Below, piece by piece: positions 1-10,215 of a stretch of DNA of 64,000 nucleotides. The notes below the pieces were generated by a model. That model searched no databases and was not told the origin of the DNA. It saw nothing but the letters and a program-made list of their open reading frames with translations. The stretch's first letter is position 1; each line of letters starts with the position of its first letter. Origin of the DNA: Pectinatus cerevisiiphilus (GTDB lineage Bacteria > Bacillota > Negativicutes > Selenomonadales > Selenomonadaceae); contig NZ_SMAA01000004.1 in NCBI RefSeq assembly GCF_004341685.1, positions 43,348 through 107,347 of the forward strand, read 5' to 3'. Position numbers and translations under genes: made by a program.

Positions 1-693
1 TATCCTATCAGCCAAGCTGCCGATATAACTGCTTTTCAGGCAACAACCGTTCCCGTGGGTGAAGACCAAATGCCTATGCTTGAACAGACAAGGGAAATTG
101 TACGCAAGTTCAACACCACCTACGGTGAAACCCTTACAGAACCGGAAATTCTACTTTCCGGCAATGAAACCTGCCAACGGCTGCCCGGCACAGACGGCAA
201 AGCCAAAATGAGTAAATCCATAGGCAATTGCATTTATTTGTCAGAAACTGCCGATGAAATAAAAAAGAAAGTAATGAATATGTATACGGACCCAGACCAT
301 ATTCGTGTAGCTGACCCTGGAAAAATAGAAGGTAATACCGTCTTCACTTATCTCGATGCCTTTTGCACCGATGACCACTTTAAGCGTTATCTGCCGGACT
401 ATAATAATCTCGACGAATTAAAGGCACATTATCAGCGAGGCGGCCTCGGTGATGTTAAGGTAAAAAAATTCTTATATGCCATCCTAATGGAATATCTGGA
501 ACCAATAAAAAAACGCCGCACTGAATTTGAAAAAGACATTCCGGCAGTATATAAAATGCTACAGGAAGGCAGTGTCAAAGCCGAAGCCGTCGCCGCCGAA
601 ACTTTGGCCGCTGTAAAAAAAGCTATGCGGATAAATTATTTTGACGACACTGAACTAATCAAAGGACAAATTAAGCGTTTCCAAAAAAAATAA
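1..693 (+). CDS. trpS: Tryptophanyl-tRNA synthetase, C-terminal part (5' truncated by window)
   Basis: Charges tRNA-Trp with tryptophan in the cytoplasm. The frame is open from base 1, so the gene begins upstream of the window. The visible part starts in the conserved YPxSQAADI segment, continues through VPVGEDQ and EQTREI, and contains the class I synthetase KMSKS loop (KMSKSIGN, about base 208-231). The rest is the helical anticodon-binding domain, ending at a TAA. A GTG at base 55 is internal, not a start. A hairpin plus T-run follows directly. Identification is secure from the family-specific motifs; only the N-terminal Rossmann half with HIGH is missing. Confidence 0.95.
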   Translation, partial: YPISQAADITAFQATTVPVGEDQMPMLEQTREIVRKFNTTYGETLTEPEILLSGNETCQRLPGTDGKAKMSKSIGNCIYLSETADEIKKKVMNMYTDPDHIRVADPGKIEGNTVFTYLDAFCTDDHFKRYLPDYNNLDELKAHYQRGGLGDVKVKKFLYAILMEYLEPIKKRRTEFEKDIPAVYKMLQEGSVKAEAVAAETLAAVKKAMRINYFDDTELIKGQIKRFQKK

Positions 694-721
694 TTTTTAA
701 CAATTCTTAGTTCTATAATAA

Positions 722-766
722 ATGTTGGTGTAAACAAAATTCAGCTTATGCCAACATCATTTTTTT
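722..766 (+). terminator. Intrinsic terminator after trpS
   Basis: A 12-bp stem (722-733 with 746-757, two G-T wobbles) and a 12-nt loop are followed by CA and a run of seven T. It lies 29 nt after the trpS stop and separates trpS from the NlpC/P60 gene. Confidence 0.75.
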
Positions 767-830
767 GTAAAAAAGCCTAACATAAAAAATTTATTACATT
801 AAAAGACTTAGAAACGGAAAGTGACCAGCT

Positions 831-2153
831 ATGCAAATATCGATTCGTATCATTATTTTTCTCTTTTTTACCATTTTAACCGTCTTTCCTTATCCCAAAG
901 CCAATGCAGACGGTCTTGTAAATGACGGGCCTCTCCGCACGGCAACATTCTGGCAGCAGCATAATACCGATGGTGATTCACTTGTTCTTACAGAGGCGCA
1001 AAAAGCGCCTTATAACCATGCAATACAGCAAAGTTCTCCGGCAATGGTAGACATGGCGGACTACCCGACAACTGAATCCAGAGATACCGTGAAACAAATA
1101 ATAGAGGCTTCTTCAGTTGTCCCCGATGAAGCATATGATGAATTTGGACAGTCACTCAGCCAATCAGCAATAGATGATTTACTACATAATAGAGGTTTAG
1201 AAAATATCCCAGATACAGTTTCTGTCCGTATGGGTGTGACAGTCCGCCGCAGTAGTATTAGAACATTGCCGACCGCAGATCCCATATTTGAAGAACCGCA
1301 GGCCAGTATGTTCGACAGTCTGCAAGAAACAGCTATAGATCCTGCTGAGGCAGTGCTGATCCTGCACACCAGCAACGACGGCCAATATTATTATATACAG
1401 ATGTATAATTACAGCGGCTGGGTAGCGACAGCAGATATCGCCCTGACCAATGATCGCAAGCAATGGCTCAATTACGTGAATCCCCAAAAGTTTTTGACCG
1501 TAACTGGTAAATCCTATCAAGTAACAAATGGCACTGAGATGCTTTTTTACCAAATGGGCAGTCGGATTTCTTTCACCAAAAAGAATAAATTTGGTTACAC
1601 CATCATTATTCCACAACGCGATGCACAGGGAAATCTAAAAGAAAAATCCACCTTTATCACCTCTGCCGCCTCACTCCATGAAGGATACCTGCCATATACG
1701 CGCAACAATATAATCCAAGAAGCTTTTTATTACTTAGATGAACCATATGGCTGGGGCGGACTCAAAAACAGCGTAGATTGCTCTAGCTTTATCGCCAACC
1801 TGTATAGAACCGTAGGCATTTTTCTGCCACGAAATGCCGACCAACAAGAAACCGTAGCAGGACAGCATTTCCCCTTTACGGATCTTGATGAAAACGGTAT
1901 TTATAACAGCATAGCCAAAAATTGTCGTCCCGGCGACGCATTTTTCATGGACGGTCACGTTATGCTGTATTTGGGTGAAGTCGATAATGTTCCTTATGTA
2001 ATTGACGCACTTGGCAGTTACACGCAGGATATTGACGGACAGAAAATAAGACATCATATTTTGCATGTGGTGGTCAATGACTTATCCCTAACTGTTTTCA
2101 GCGGTAAGAGCTTTGCTGCTGTATTAACATCAGCCGTATCATTCCACCAATAG
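831..2153 (+). CDS. Secreted SH3 / NlpC-P60 family cell-wall peptidase
   Basis: A 440-residue predicted exported peptidoglycan endopeptidase. Residues 1-27 form a Sec signal peptide (Lys-free hydrophobic core ending near ANADG). The middle (about 130-210) resembles a bacterial SH3 domain (VRRSSIRTLPT, GWVATADIAL). The C-terminal third is an NlpC/P60 domain, with the catalytic cysteine in the GWGG...VDCSSF segment, the RNADQQ helix and the histidine in GHVMLYLG. Such enzymes cleave within the stem peptide, commonly D-Glu/meso-DAP. The ATG at 831 has only a weak upstream GGAAAG. The gene stands alone between two terminators. The specific bond cut cannot be read from sequence. Confidence 0.85.
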   Translation: MQISIRIIIFLFFTILTVFPYPKANADGLVNDGPLRTATFWQQHNTDGDSLVLTEAQKAPYNHAIQQSSPAMVDMADYPTTESRDTVKQIIEASSVVPDEAYDEFGQSLSQSAIDDLLHNRGLENIPDTVSVRMGVTVRRSSIRTLPTADPIFEEPQASMFDSLQETAIDPAEAVLILHTSNDGQYYYIQMYNYSGWVATADIALTNDRKQWLNYVNPQKFLTVTGKSYQVTNGTEMLFYQMGSRISFTKKNKFGYTIIIPQRDAQGNLKEKSTFITSAASLHEGYLPYTRNNIIQEAFYYLDEPYGWGGLKNSVDCSSFIANLYRTVGIFLPRNADQQETVAGQHFPFTDLDENGIYNSIAKNCRPGDAFFMDGHVMLYLGEVDNVPYVIDALGSYTQDIDGQKIRHHILHVVVNDLSLTVFSGKSFAAVLTSAVSFHQ

Positions 2154-2169
2154 AAAAGTAATAGAAAAG

Positions 2170-2212
2170 ACAGCCCCCAGTATTAGACTCTGCGTCTAAC
2201 GCTGGGGGCTGT
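2170..2212. terminator. Bidirectional intrinsic terminator
   Basis: A long stem (2170-2188 with 2194-2212) has a GC-rich CAGCCCCCAG/CTGGGGGCTG core and is flanked by A-rich sequence on the left and T-rich on the right. It sits between the converging NlpC/P60 gene and the chemoreceptor gene and can serve both. Confidence 0.85.
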
Positions 2213-2240
2213 TTAAAATTCTTTAAAGCTTATATTATGT

Positions 2241-4277
2241 CTAGACTTTAAACTTTTGTACCTGTGTCTGTAAATTTTCAGCCATCTGTGCTAATGATTT
2301 GCTGGCATTGGCAATCTCATTCATAGATGCCGACTGTTCTTGTGATGCAGCTGAAACATTTTCTGCCGCTTCACTGGTTTTTTCACTGTCATCTCTCAAT
2401 GTATGGGTATGTTTTACAATCATCTTGCTGTGCTCATCCATTTCACTGATCGCTGTGGAAATATCCTGTATCTGCGCTGATACCGCCTGAATAAAACCAG
2501 CTATATTTTCAAAAGTTTTTTCCGTGCTGACTATCTTTTCAGTACCGATCTTTACCTGGTCACGTCCATTTTGGATACTGGCAACTGCAGTGTCCGTATC
2601 TGCTTGTATAACCTTTACAATATCTGCTATCTGCTGTGCTGCCGCTTGAGAGGATTCAGCAAGCTTTCTTACCTCTTCAGCTACCACTGCAAATCCTTTG
2701 CCTTGTTCTCCGGCACGGGCAGCTTCAATGGCTGCATTTAGCGCCAACAGGTTGGTCTGTGCAGCTATAGCAGAAATAGTATCAACAATACTGCCGATTT
2801 CCTTGGATCTTTCTCCTAGGGAATTGACATCCACTGCTGATTTTTCTGTAATTTTTTCAATATGCCTTATTTCCGATACGGCTTCATCAATTTCACTTTT
2901 ACCTGCATTTACCGCTTTTTCCGCTTCTTTACCTTTGACAACAGCACCATCTGCCCTGCCAGAAATATGATGGATCCTTTCTGCCAGATTTACTGCCGAC
3001 TGTTCAACATTCTTGAGCGTCTTCAACTGGCTCGTCGCGCTTACCGCAATATCGCTAACTGATTTTGCTACTTGGTCTGATGCTTGTACAGATTGTTCTG
3101 TAGTCGCATTAATCTGCTCAACAGAAGCAGCTAAGGTTTCTGTTGACTCGCAAACAGAAACCAGCACATTTCTGACTTTGTCACGCATATAATATAAAGC
3201 CTTAGCCAATGCACCAATTTCGTCATCAGTATGTATCTGTGCTGCACGTTTGCCAAAATCGCCCTGCGACAAAGCATCCACTTCATCAAGCATCGGTAAA
3301 AGAGGTTTAAGCAGCCGCCGTATCGCCCATAAGACGCACAAGGATACCAGCAGAATAATAATTATGGATATTCCTGCCATTATCTTGAGCGCCTGCCTAG
3401 CCGGTGCAAAGAATTCATTTTCATCAGCGACAGCCGCCATACTCCAGCCCGCGGTTGGAACTGGTTCATAAAAAGCTATCTTATTTGCTCCCGACGAATC
3501 AGTAAACCGATACATCCCGGCTTCACCGGTCAGCATTTTTTGTCCGAGACCGCTTAATTCTTTGTCGTCACCATCAGTAATTTTCTTTTTCATGATCAGG
3601 TCTTTATCTGGACTGTTAATATATGTACCGTCATTGGCGACAAGGATACTATAGCCTTGTTGTCCCAGTTTAAAATCTTCTACCTTTTTGCTTACAGCAT
3701 CGACATAAATAGCCGCTAAGACCATTCCCACATTCTTGTTGCTATCATCCTTAATCAAAGAAATAGCATTGAAGATGATCTTTCCTGTAGCTTGTGATAT
3801 AACTGGCGAGGATATAAAGTAATCTTTATTACCGCTCATTGCGTCCTTATACCACGCCTTTTCCTGATTGTACATCTCCTTAGGGCCGTCAGAAGCCTGT
3901 CCCCACAAGACGCCAGAACCGTCAAAATTACCCCAGCTTACGCTGTCATAAACACCAGGATATCTTTTTTGCAAAAGTTGCAACCTATATATATTATTTT
4001 GCCGGGCTGCTCCAGGATCATCAGCAATATGGCGGGATACCGGGTTCGATGCAGTAAGTTCCGTTTCAAGCAATCGTGCATCAAGCCATGCATCTATGTT
4101 TTGGCTCACATCCGCCGTTTGCTTAGTCGCATTATCAAGCAAGGTTTCTTGTAAAACATTGCCCATGTATTTATACGCTATTACTGATAGTATTATCAAA
4201 CCAATGATAATTATCGGCAGAACAAATATAAGTAGTTTTGTTTTTACAGACTGTGATTTTAACTTCAATTTACTCAT
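2241..4277 (-). CDS. Methyl-accepting chemotaxis protein (dCache-HAMP-MCP)
   Basis: A 678-residue transmembrane chemoreceptor. TM1 lies at about residues 13-36. A large periplasmic dCache_1-type ligand domain (about 40-285) is followed by TM2 (about 292-315) and a HAMP segment containing [11 protein letters not shown] long coiled-coil signalling domain carries the invariant hairpin tip [17 protein letters not shown]...[16 protein letters not shown]. The start ATG has a good AGGAAAGAG ribosome site. No CheR-binding pentapeptide is visible at the C terminus. The ligand is unknown; dCache domains often bind amino acids, organic acids or amines. It is divergent from the lactate-type dehydrogenase across a 444-nt spacer, which does not prove a shared substrate. 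Confidence 0.93.
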   Translation of the reverse strand: MSKLKLKSQSVKTKLLIFVLPIIIIGLIILSVIAYKYMGNVLQETLLDNATKQTADVSQNIDAWLDARLLETELTASNPVSRHIADDPGAARQNNIYRLQLLQKRYPGVYDSVSWGNFDGSGVLWGQASDGPKEMYNQEKAWYKDAMSGNKDYFISSPVISQATGKIIFNAISLIKDDSNKNVGMVLAAIYVDAVSKKVEDFKLGQQGYSILVANDGTYINSPDKDLIMKKKITDGDDKELSGLGQKMLTGEAGMYRFTDSSGANKIAFYEPVPTAGWSMAAVADENEFFAPARQALKIMAGISIIIILLVSLCVLWAIRRLLKPLLPMLDEVDALSQGDFGKRAAQIHTDDEIGALAKALYYMRDKVRNVLVSVCESTETLAASVEQINATTEQSVQASDQVAKSVSDIAVSATSQLKTLKNVEQSAVNLAERIHHISGRADGAVVKGKEAEKAVNAGKSEIDEAVSEIRHIEKITEKSAVDVNSLGERSKEIGSIVDTISAIAAQTNLLALNAAIEAARAGEQGKGFAVVAEEVRKLAESSQAAAQQIADIVKVIQADTDTAVASIQNGRDQVKIGTEKIVSTEKTFENIAGFIQAVSAQIQDISTAISEMDEHSKMIVKHTHTLRDDSEKTSEAAENVSAASQEQSASMNEIANASKSLAQMAENLQTQVQKFKV

Positions 4278-4721
4278 CTCTTTCCTTAAAATGATTCTTC
4301 CTTTTTTACAGGCTCTTCTATTTTATCATAATATATTACAAAGTAAATAAGTTTCCTATTGTATATTATAGGAAATTTATTATCACTATGAGCAATTTAA
4401 TATGATTTTTTTTTATATATTAATTTATTTTTTTTATATAAAGGTGAAATAACTGTTATTTTACTTCTATATGAACACCCCCAAAAACGTTCCAATTCTT
4501 TTGTTTACTGGTTTGCAGCCTAAGTACATTTTTCATGCCATAAAAAAACTATGTAAAAACTTTCACTTGACCTTAGAATCAAAGGGGAATTATACTAGCA
4601 TTAAGGTATTAAATATATTTTTAATTATATACTGGATAGATAATTTTGATTAATGATTATTTTGTTCCCCAGCGATAATTATCGATCCAGTCGTAAACTT
4701 TAAACTCAGGGGTGAACTTTT
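4278..4721. other. 444-nt divergent intergenic region
   Basis: Very AT-rich spacer between the chemoreceptor (minus) and the FAD/Fe-S dehydrogenase (plus). It holds an 8-bp inverted repeat TTTCCTAT-N8-ATAGGAAA (4352-4359/4368-4375) on the chemoreceptor side. It also holds a sigma-A promoter at 4567-4596 for the dehydrogenase and a 12-bp palindrome CGATAATTATCG at 4673-4684 in the dehydrogenase leader. A 60-codon plus-strand reading frame at 4471-4653 has no ribosome site and spans the promoter, so it is not called. Confidence 0.6.
4567..4596 (+). promoter_or_regulatory. Sigma-A promoter of the D-lactate-type dehydrogenase
   Basis: TTGACC (4567-4572), an 18-nt spacer and TATACT (4591-4596) give five of six matches in each box. 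The predicted leader is about 120 nt long and contains the palindrome CGATAATTATCG (4673-4684), a candidate operator. Confidence 0.65.
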
Positions 4722-7583
4722 ATGGAATTTAAACTAGACAAAAGCGATTTTTCCAATTTGCCTACACAATATCAAACGTTTTGTCGTAATATTCTTCAGC
4801 ATATACCAGAGAAACAAATCTTTATCGATCCTGTACGTACGTATGCTTACAGCGTTGATGCAAGCTTATATCATATAACGCCAAAAGTAGTAGTAAAGGT
4901 AAGAAACCTTCAGGAAGTATCAGTTCTTATAAAAGAAGCGAAAACACAAAAACTGCCTATTACCTTTAGGGCAGCAGGAACCAGTCTTTGCGGACAAGCT
5001 TTGACAGATTCCATTCTTGTCGTAATTTCAGAAGGATGGCAAGATCACCTTATTACCAATAATGGTGATAAGATCACTCTGCAACCTGGTATTATAGGAG
5101 CAGAAGCTAATTTGTATCTACGTCCTTATTCCCGTAAAATAGGTCCTGACCCAGCATCCATTAACTATGCACGTATTGGTGGCATGGCCGCTAACAACGC
5201 CAGTGGGATGTGCTGTGGTACAGCAGATAACAGCTATAAGACCGTTGAAGATATGAAACTGGTCTTTGCCGATGGTTCTCTGCTTGACACGGCAGATGCA
5301 GCTTCCAGAAAAAGCTGGGCAGCTGATGCCAACCATAAAAAGATGTTACAGGAACTGACGGATTTGCATGATGAAATTCATTCTGATAATGAACTTAAAG
5401 AACTTATTGCCCATAAATTCAAAATAAAGAATACTACCGGTTATAGTCTTAATGCTTTTGTGGACTACGATGATCCGTTTGATATCTTAAAGCATCTTCT
5501 TATTGGCTCAGAAGGAACACTTGCTCTCATTGTAGAGATCACTTACCGTACTGTTCTGGACCATAAATATAAAGCTTCAGCACTTATGTTCTTCCCCAGC
5601 ATGAGAGATGCCTGCCTGGCTGTTATGAAACTTTATCGACCGCTTGTATCCGCAGCTGAATTACTTGACCGTATCTCTTTAAAATCTGTTGAAGATTGGC
5701 CCGGTGTGCCTTCATATATAAAGACCCTGCCCAAAAACGCAGCGGCATTGCTCGTAGAAATACGCGCAGAAAATCAAGCTGCTTTGACAACTCAAATTGC
5801 CCAGGTAAAAGAAAAACTCTCATCAATGACCACGTTAATGCCGATCGAGTTTACTGATGTAAGAGAAGAATACGAACGCCTTTGGAATATACGTGCCGGC
5901 ATATTCCCTGCTGTAGGCGGAATTCGTGAAATAGGTACGACTGTAATCATTGAAGATATTGCTTTTCCTAAGGAAACACTGGCAGATGCTGTTATGACAC
6001 TGCGTGAATGTATGAACTCACATGGCTATGGCGATGGCATTATCTATGGTCATGCCCTTGATGGTAATGTCCATTTTGTTTTCACCCAGGCATTCAATAC
6101 TAAGGAAGATAAAGAGCGTTATAAAGTATTCATCGAAGACATTTGTTCGTTTGTCGTTGAAAAATACACTGGTTCTTTAAAAGCTGAACATGGAACAGGC
6201 AGAAATATGGCTCCGTTTGTTGAATTTGAATGGGGCAAAAAGGCTTATAGCATTATGACCCGTTTAAAGAAAGCTTTCGATCCGGACAACCTCTTAAATC
6301 CTGATGTAATCATTACTAAAAACGGGAATTTGTTCATCGAAAACATCAAGTCAATGCTGCCTACAAACGATATCATCAATAAATGCATTGAATGCGGTTA
6401 TTGTGAAGTCAATTGTCCTTCCCGGAATTTCACCTTCACGCCGCGCCAGCGCATTGCCACACAGCGTGAAATAGCAAGACTCAAGGCTACCAAAGAAGAT
6501 CCGGCTTTGTTAAAACGTTTTGAAAAGGACTACGAATTTTTCGGCAACGAAACCTGTGCTGTTGATGGTTTATGCCAGACTACCTGTCCAGTTTCTATAA
6601 ACACAGGTAATTTTACAAAATATAAACGTTCCTTGGCACTCACACCTCGGGCAAAGAACACGGCAGCTTTTATCTCTGATCATTTTGCTGGTGTCAGCAG
6701 TGTCGTAAAACTTGGTCTTACTGGCGCTAACATTGCACATGCGACAGTCGGCACACATGCCATGGAATATATAACAGGTAAACTGCGTGATATCAGCGGT
6801 GGTAAAATGCCTCGCTGGACAAAATGGATGCCGAAAAGCGGCAGTACACCAAAAACTTCACGCAATAATGCTGCAGGTCCTAAAGTGGTGTATTATCCAA
6901 GCTGTGTTACCCGTATGATGGGACCAGCTAAAAATGACGATGACCAAAGACAGCTCGGTGATGTTATGATTTCATTACTGCAAAAAGCAGGCTACGATGT
7001 AATATTACCTGAAAACATGGATAAATATTGTTGTGGTATGCCATTTGAAAGTGAAGGCCAGTTTGAAACAGCAGACCGTATGAGCGCACAGTTGGAAAAA
7101 TTATTGCTCTCCTGTAGCAATAACGGCGAATATCCTATCTTATGCGACACCAGTCCTTGCGTATATCGCATGAAGAAAGTAATGGGCGAACACCTCAAAA
7201 TCTATGATACTGTAGAATTCATCCATGATTTCTTGCTTGATAAATTGGCTTTGAAAAAAACTGATGAAACTGTCATGGTTCATGTTACCTGCAGTGCCAG
7301 AAAGATGGGCTTAATTGAAAAGTTCCGCACCATAGCAGAAGCTTGTGCGACAAAGGTAGTCATTCCAGAAAGAGTTCGTTGTTGCGGTTTTGCTGGTGAC
7401 AAAGGCTTTAGTCTGCCTGAATTGAACGAATCTGCCCTTGACCATCTCAATGAAGAAATTCCTTCCGGTTGTACACATGGTTACTCCAACAGCCGTACTT
7501 GTGAAGTCGGCTTGGCTGCCAAGAGCGGTATATGTTATCAATCCATCGCTTATCTTGTTGATGAATGTGCATCTGCACGTTGA
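4722..7583 (+). CDS. FAD-linked D-lactate/glycolate-type dehydrogenase with fused Fe-S and CCG domains
   Basis: A 953-residue GlcD-GlpC-like fusion, most likely an anaerobic D-lactate (or other 2-hydroxyacid) dehydrogenase passing electrons to quinone or another carrier. Residues about 40-260 form an FAD-binding type 4 domain (TFRAAGTSLCGQ, SEGTLALI). The FAD-oxidase C-terminal domain follows (GIIYGHALDGNVHF, AEHGTGRNM). Two ferredoxin-like clusters come next: CIECGYCEVNCP near residue 555 and CAVDGLCQTTCP near 611. Two cysteine-rich CCG motifs follow (YCCGMPF near 769, RCCGFAGDKG near 886). The ATG is preceded by AGGGGTG. The single-polypeptide layout matches the Dld-II/Ykg-like family in lactate-using anaerobes. 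The exact substrate is inferred. Confidence 0.85.
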   Translation: MEFKLDKSDFSNLPTQYQTFCRNILQHIPEKQIFIDPVRTYAYSVDASLYHITPKVVVKVRNLQEVSVLIKEAKTQKLPITFRAAGTSLCGQALTDSILVVISEGWQDHLITNNGDKITLQPGIIGAEANLYLRPYSRKIGPDPASINYARIGGMAANNASGMCCGTADNSYKTVEDMKLVFADGSLLDTADAASRKSWAADANHKKMLQELTDLHDEIHSDNELKELIAHKFKIKNTTGYSLNAFVDYDDPFDILKHLLIGSEGTLALIVEITYRTVLDHKYKASALMFFPSMRDACLAVMKLYRPLVSAAELLDRISLKSVEDWPGVPSYIKTLPKNAAALLVEIRAENQAALTTQIAQVKEKLSSMTTLMPIEFTDVREEYERLWNIRAGIFPAVGGIREIGTTVIIEDIAFPKETLADAVMTLRECMNSHGYGDGIIYGHALDGNVHFVFTQAFNTKEDKERYKVFIEDICSFVVEKYTGSLKAEHGTGRNMAPFVEFEWGKKAYSIMTRLKKAFDPDNLLNPDVIITKNGNLFIENIKSMLPTNDIINKCIECGYCEVNCPSRNFTFTPRQRIATQREIARLKATKEDPALLKRFEKDYEFFGNETCAVDGLCQTTCPVSINTGNFTKYKRSLALTPRAKNTAAFISDHFAGVSSVVKLGLTGANIAHATVGTHAMEYITGKLRDISGGKMPRWTKWMPKSGSTPKTSRNNAAGPKVVYYPSCVTRMMGPAKNDDDQRQLGDVMISLLQKAGYDVILPENMDKYCCGMPFESEGQFETADRMSAQLEKLLLSCSNNGEYPILCDTSPCVYRMKKVMGEHLKIYDTVEFIHDFLLDKLALKKTDETVMVHVTCSARKMGLIEKFRTIAEACATKVVIPERVRCCGFAGDKGFSLPELNESALDHLNEEIPSGCTHGYSNSRTCEVGLAAKSGICYQSIAYLVDECASAR

Positions 7584-7599
7584 TATAAATGATCGTACT

Positions 7600-7642
7600 A
7601 AAAAATGCTGCCATAGCTTTAGAAGCTATGGCAGCATTTTTT
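7600..7642. terminator. Bidirectional intrinsic terminator
   Basis: A near-perfect stem of about 19 bp (A-run, ATGCTGCCATAGCTT, loop TAG, the complement, then a T-run) lies between the converging dehydrogenase and LacI-type regulator genes. It can stop both transcripts, including the long lactose/galactose operon. Confidence 0.9.
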
Positions 7643-7654
7643 AACTAAGCATCT

Positions 7655-8677
7655 TTATACCGTTTTTATAGGTGCAGTCGTATTTCGCTTTATCAATGTA
7701 TTTTCCAAAATAATCTCATCGCTGACAGTATTTTGCGACTCTATTTTCTCCATCAATAAAGCTGTAGCTGACTGTCCCAGCAAAGACATATTCTGGTCTA
7801 TCGTAGTGAGTTTTGGTTCAATAAAACGGCTTATCGAAATATTATCAAAACCAACTATGGAAAGATCCTCCGGTACGTTTATTCCCAAGCGATGACAACC
7901 GTTAATCGCCCCTACAGCCATCAAATCATTACAAGCGAATATAGCGGTTATCTTCCTGCCGCTTTGTATCGCCATCATCACTTTTGCTAAAGTATTATCC
8001 ACAGTTTTTTCAATATTGCCTTCACCAATATTAAGCACATATGGTTTTACTTTATACTCAAACATCATTTTTCTATAAATTTCTTCTTTTATTTCATAAG
8101 AGTCACTACTCATACCACGAATAAAGAGTATATGCCTGTGCCCTAATTTCAATAAATGGTTCAGTGCCATTTTCGTCCCGGAAGCCTCATCATTAGAAAC
8201 ATATGATATTCCCGGCCTCTTTACATAGCTGTTTATAAATACCAGTGGCACCCTGGCTGCTATCTGGTCATAAAAAGCAGCTTCAACTGCATATGTGTTA
8301 GGCGATATATTGATAATGCCGCAGACATTGCGTGATAAAAGCTCCTGCATACATTGTTTTTCTTTCAGCGGATTGTCTTTTGCGCAAGTAATGAGCATAG
8401 AATAATTATAGTGCTTTATATATTCTTCAATGCCATCAAAAACTTCGGCAAAAAACATATTAAATAAGCTGGGGACAACTACACCGATAGTAGTGGATTG
8501 TCTTGTATTAAGTTCGCGAGCCTGAATGTTCTGCACATAATGAAGTTCCTTAATTGCGTCCAATACTTTTTTCTTAGTTTCTTCTTTTACGGGATAGTTA
8601 CCATTCACTACACGCGAAACAGTCGCTACTGATACACCAGCACATTTTGCCACATCTATTATCGTCGTAGATTTCAT
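7655..8677 (-). CDS. LacI/GalR-family transcriptional regulator of the lac-gal operon
   Basis: A 340-residue repressor. An N-terminal helix-turn-helix (IIDVAKCAGVSVATVSRVVNG) and hinge precede a periplasmic-binding-protein-like sugar domain (IGVVVPSLFNMFFAEVFDGIE through AIFACNDLMAVGAI and EDLSIVGFDNI). The ATG at 8677 is used, with GAGG 11 nt upstream; a TTG one codon earlier is also possible. It is the last gene of the operon that begins at lacS. The obvious target is the palindromic CGTAAACGTTTACG at 19696-19709, which has the CG-centred symmetry typical of the family. The inducer is probably galactose or an alpha/beta-galactoside (inference from neighbours). Confidence 0.9.
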   Translation of the reverse strand: MKSTTIIDVAKCAGVSVATVSRVVNGNYPVKEETKKKVLDAIKELHYVQNIQARELNTRQSTTIGVVVPSLFNMFFAEVFDGIEEYIKHYNYSMLITCAKDNPLKEKQCMQELLSRNVCGIINISPNTYAVEAAFYDQIAARVPLVFINSYVKRPGISYVSNDEASGTKMALNHLLKLGHRHILFIRGMSSDSYEIKEEIYRKMMFEYKVKPYVLNIGEGNIEKTVDNTLAKVMMAIQSGRKITAIFACNDLMAVGAINGCHRLGINVPEDLSIVGFDNISISRFIEPKLTTIDQNMSLLGQSATALLMEKIESQNTVSDEIILENTLIKRNTTAPIKTV

Positions 8678-8701
8678 CAACTTATCATCCTCAAAACAAA
8701 A

Positions 8702-10201
8702 TTATAGGACAGCCATAAACTTATCAAAAGCTGCCAAGCCGATACTGTTTCGTTTATAGACACCTGCATGAACCAGTACCTGCATGAATATACTACCTAC
8801 TTCGTTATTAAGGATATCAGTAATATTATTTTTGTCAATAGAACTATTGTACTTTTCATGCATTTTTTTATACCATTCAGCATGCTTTTTTATTTCAGGA
8901 TCACCACTTATATCAGCTGTGCCGCGCAGTAATTCTTCCTTTATTTTCGCCAGCTCTGACTTAAGTCTGGCCGGTAATACAGCCAATCCCATAACCTCGA
9001 TGAGGCCAATGTTTTCTTTTTTTATATGATGCACTTCATTATGCGGATGGAATATACCCAATGGGTATTGCTTAGTAGTACGATTATTGCGCAATACTAA
9101 ATCCAGCTCATATAAATCTCCGCGTTTGCGGGCTATAGGCGTAATTGTATTATGCGGGGTACCATCACTTTCAGCCAATATTTGGACACTCGCATCAGAA
9201 TACTGCCGCCAGGTTTTTAAAATATATGCAGCCAGTTCTGTTAAACGTTTTCTATCTTTCCCTGCTAAACGAATAGTGGACATTGGCCATTTTACTCTGC
9301 CGACAGTTACATCTGCAAAGCCATTAACTGTATACGTTTTTTCCACAGGAGCTTTAGCCATTGCGAAGGTGTAATTACCGCCCTGATAATGGTCATGCGC
9401 TAAGATAGAGCCGCCGACTATTGGCAAATCCGCATTTGAGCCTATAAAATAATGCGGAAAACGACTGACAAAAGACAACAGATTTTGAAACGTTTTCTGT
9501 GTGATCTGCATTGGTATATGCTTTTTATTTAGCACTATACAATGCTCATTATAATATGTGTATGGTGAGTATTGCAGGAACCATTCCTGTCCACCAAACT
9601 CCAACGGAATCAATCTAATCGTCTGTCTTGCCGGATGCCCTATGCCTCCGGCAAAACCTTCATTTTCGCGACAAAGCAGGCATTTAGGATAGGATAATGA
9701 CTTTGCCGTTTTCGCTTTTATTATATCACGTGGATCTTTTTCTGGTTTGGAAAGGTTTATTGTTATATCCAAATCGCCGTATTCTGTCTTTGTCTGCCAA
9801 ATAATGTTCTTATCTACACGCGCTTTTCTTATATAATTCGAGGCAATACTCAATTTATAAAAAAAATCCGTAGCCATTTTAGGCGATTGGTCATACAATC
9901 CTGTAAATTTTCCAATAACCTCTGAAGGGCGCATCATTACACAATTCATGATGCGTGTATCAAAAAGGTCTTTTTGTTCTGTTGTGTCTTCAATAAGTTT
10001 ATTTTCTACTGCGTATGCCAGCATATTTGTCAGAATAGCCGATGCTTCATCTAAACGTTCATCTACTACTTCTTCCGCAAAGGCATCTACCCGTAAAACA
10101 TCTAACAAAAGATTAGCCGCATAAATCTTATCTGTTTTTTCTATAAGCTTTTGCTGTTGTGCAAAATTGAGCAGTCTATTTATCTCATAATTTATATCCA
10201 T
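8702..10201 (-). CDS. galT: Galactose-1-phosphate uridylyltransferase, Firmicutes type (GalT family 2)
   Basis: A 499-residue enzyme that exchanges UMP between UDP-glucose and galactose-1-phosphate in the Leloir pathway. The length and the motifs GGSILAHDHYQGGNYTF and GFAGGIGHPARQT, plus the alpha-helical N-terminal extension, identify the longer Firmicutes GalT type rather than the 350-residue E. coli type. The start ATG has GGGGA 8 nt upstream. It follows galE by 14 nt and precedes the regulator gene by 24 nt, so it is cotranscribed. Confidence 0.95.
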   Translation of the reverse strand: MDINYEINRLLNFAQQQKLIEKTDKIYAANLLLDVLRVDAFAEEVVDERLDEASAILTNMLAYAVENKLIEDTTEQKDLFDTRIMNCVMMRPSEVIGKFTGLYDQSPKMATDFFYKLSIASNYIRKARVDKNIIWQTKTEYGDLDITINLSKPEKDPRDIIKAKTAKSLSYPKCLLCRENEGFAGGIGHPARQTIRLIPLEFGGQEWFLQYSPYTYYNEHCIVLNKKHIPMQITQKTFQNLLSFVSRFPHYFIGSNADLPIVGGSILAHDHYQGGNYTFAMAKAPVEKTYTVNGFADVTVGRVKWPMSTIRLAGKDRKRLTELAAYILKTWRQYSDASVQILAESDGTPHNTITPIARKRGDLYELDLVLRNNRTTKQYPLGIFHPHNEVHHIKKENIGLIEVMGLAVLPARLKSELAKIKEELLRGTADISGDPEIKKHAEWYKKMHEKYNSSIDKNNITDILNNEVGSIFMQVLVHAGVYKRNSIGLAAFDKFMAVL

Positions 10202-10215
10202 AAGTTAATCCCCGG

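Noticed and set aside
1197..1616. Long antisense frame within the NlpC/P60 gene
   Set aside because: It is opposite a gene with clear signal peptide and catalytic motifs and is itself rich in unlikely Cys/Ile runs; a shadow frame.
4040..4060. GGTTCGA-like stretch resembling a tRNA T-arm
   Set aside because: It lies inside the chemoreceptor coding sequence and has no matching acceptor or anticodon stems.
4471..4653. 60-codon plus-strand frame upstream of the dehydrogenase
   Set aside because: It has no ribosome site, is AT-rich, and covers the likely promoter of the next gene.
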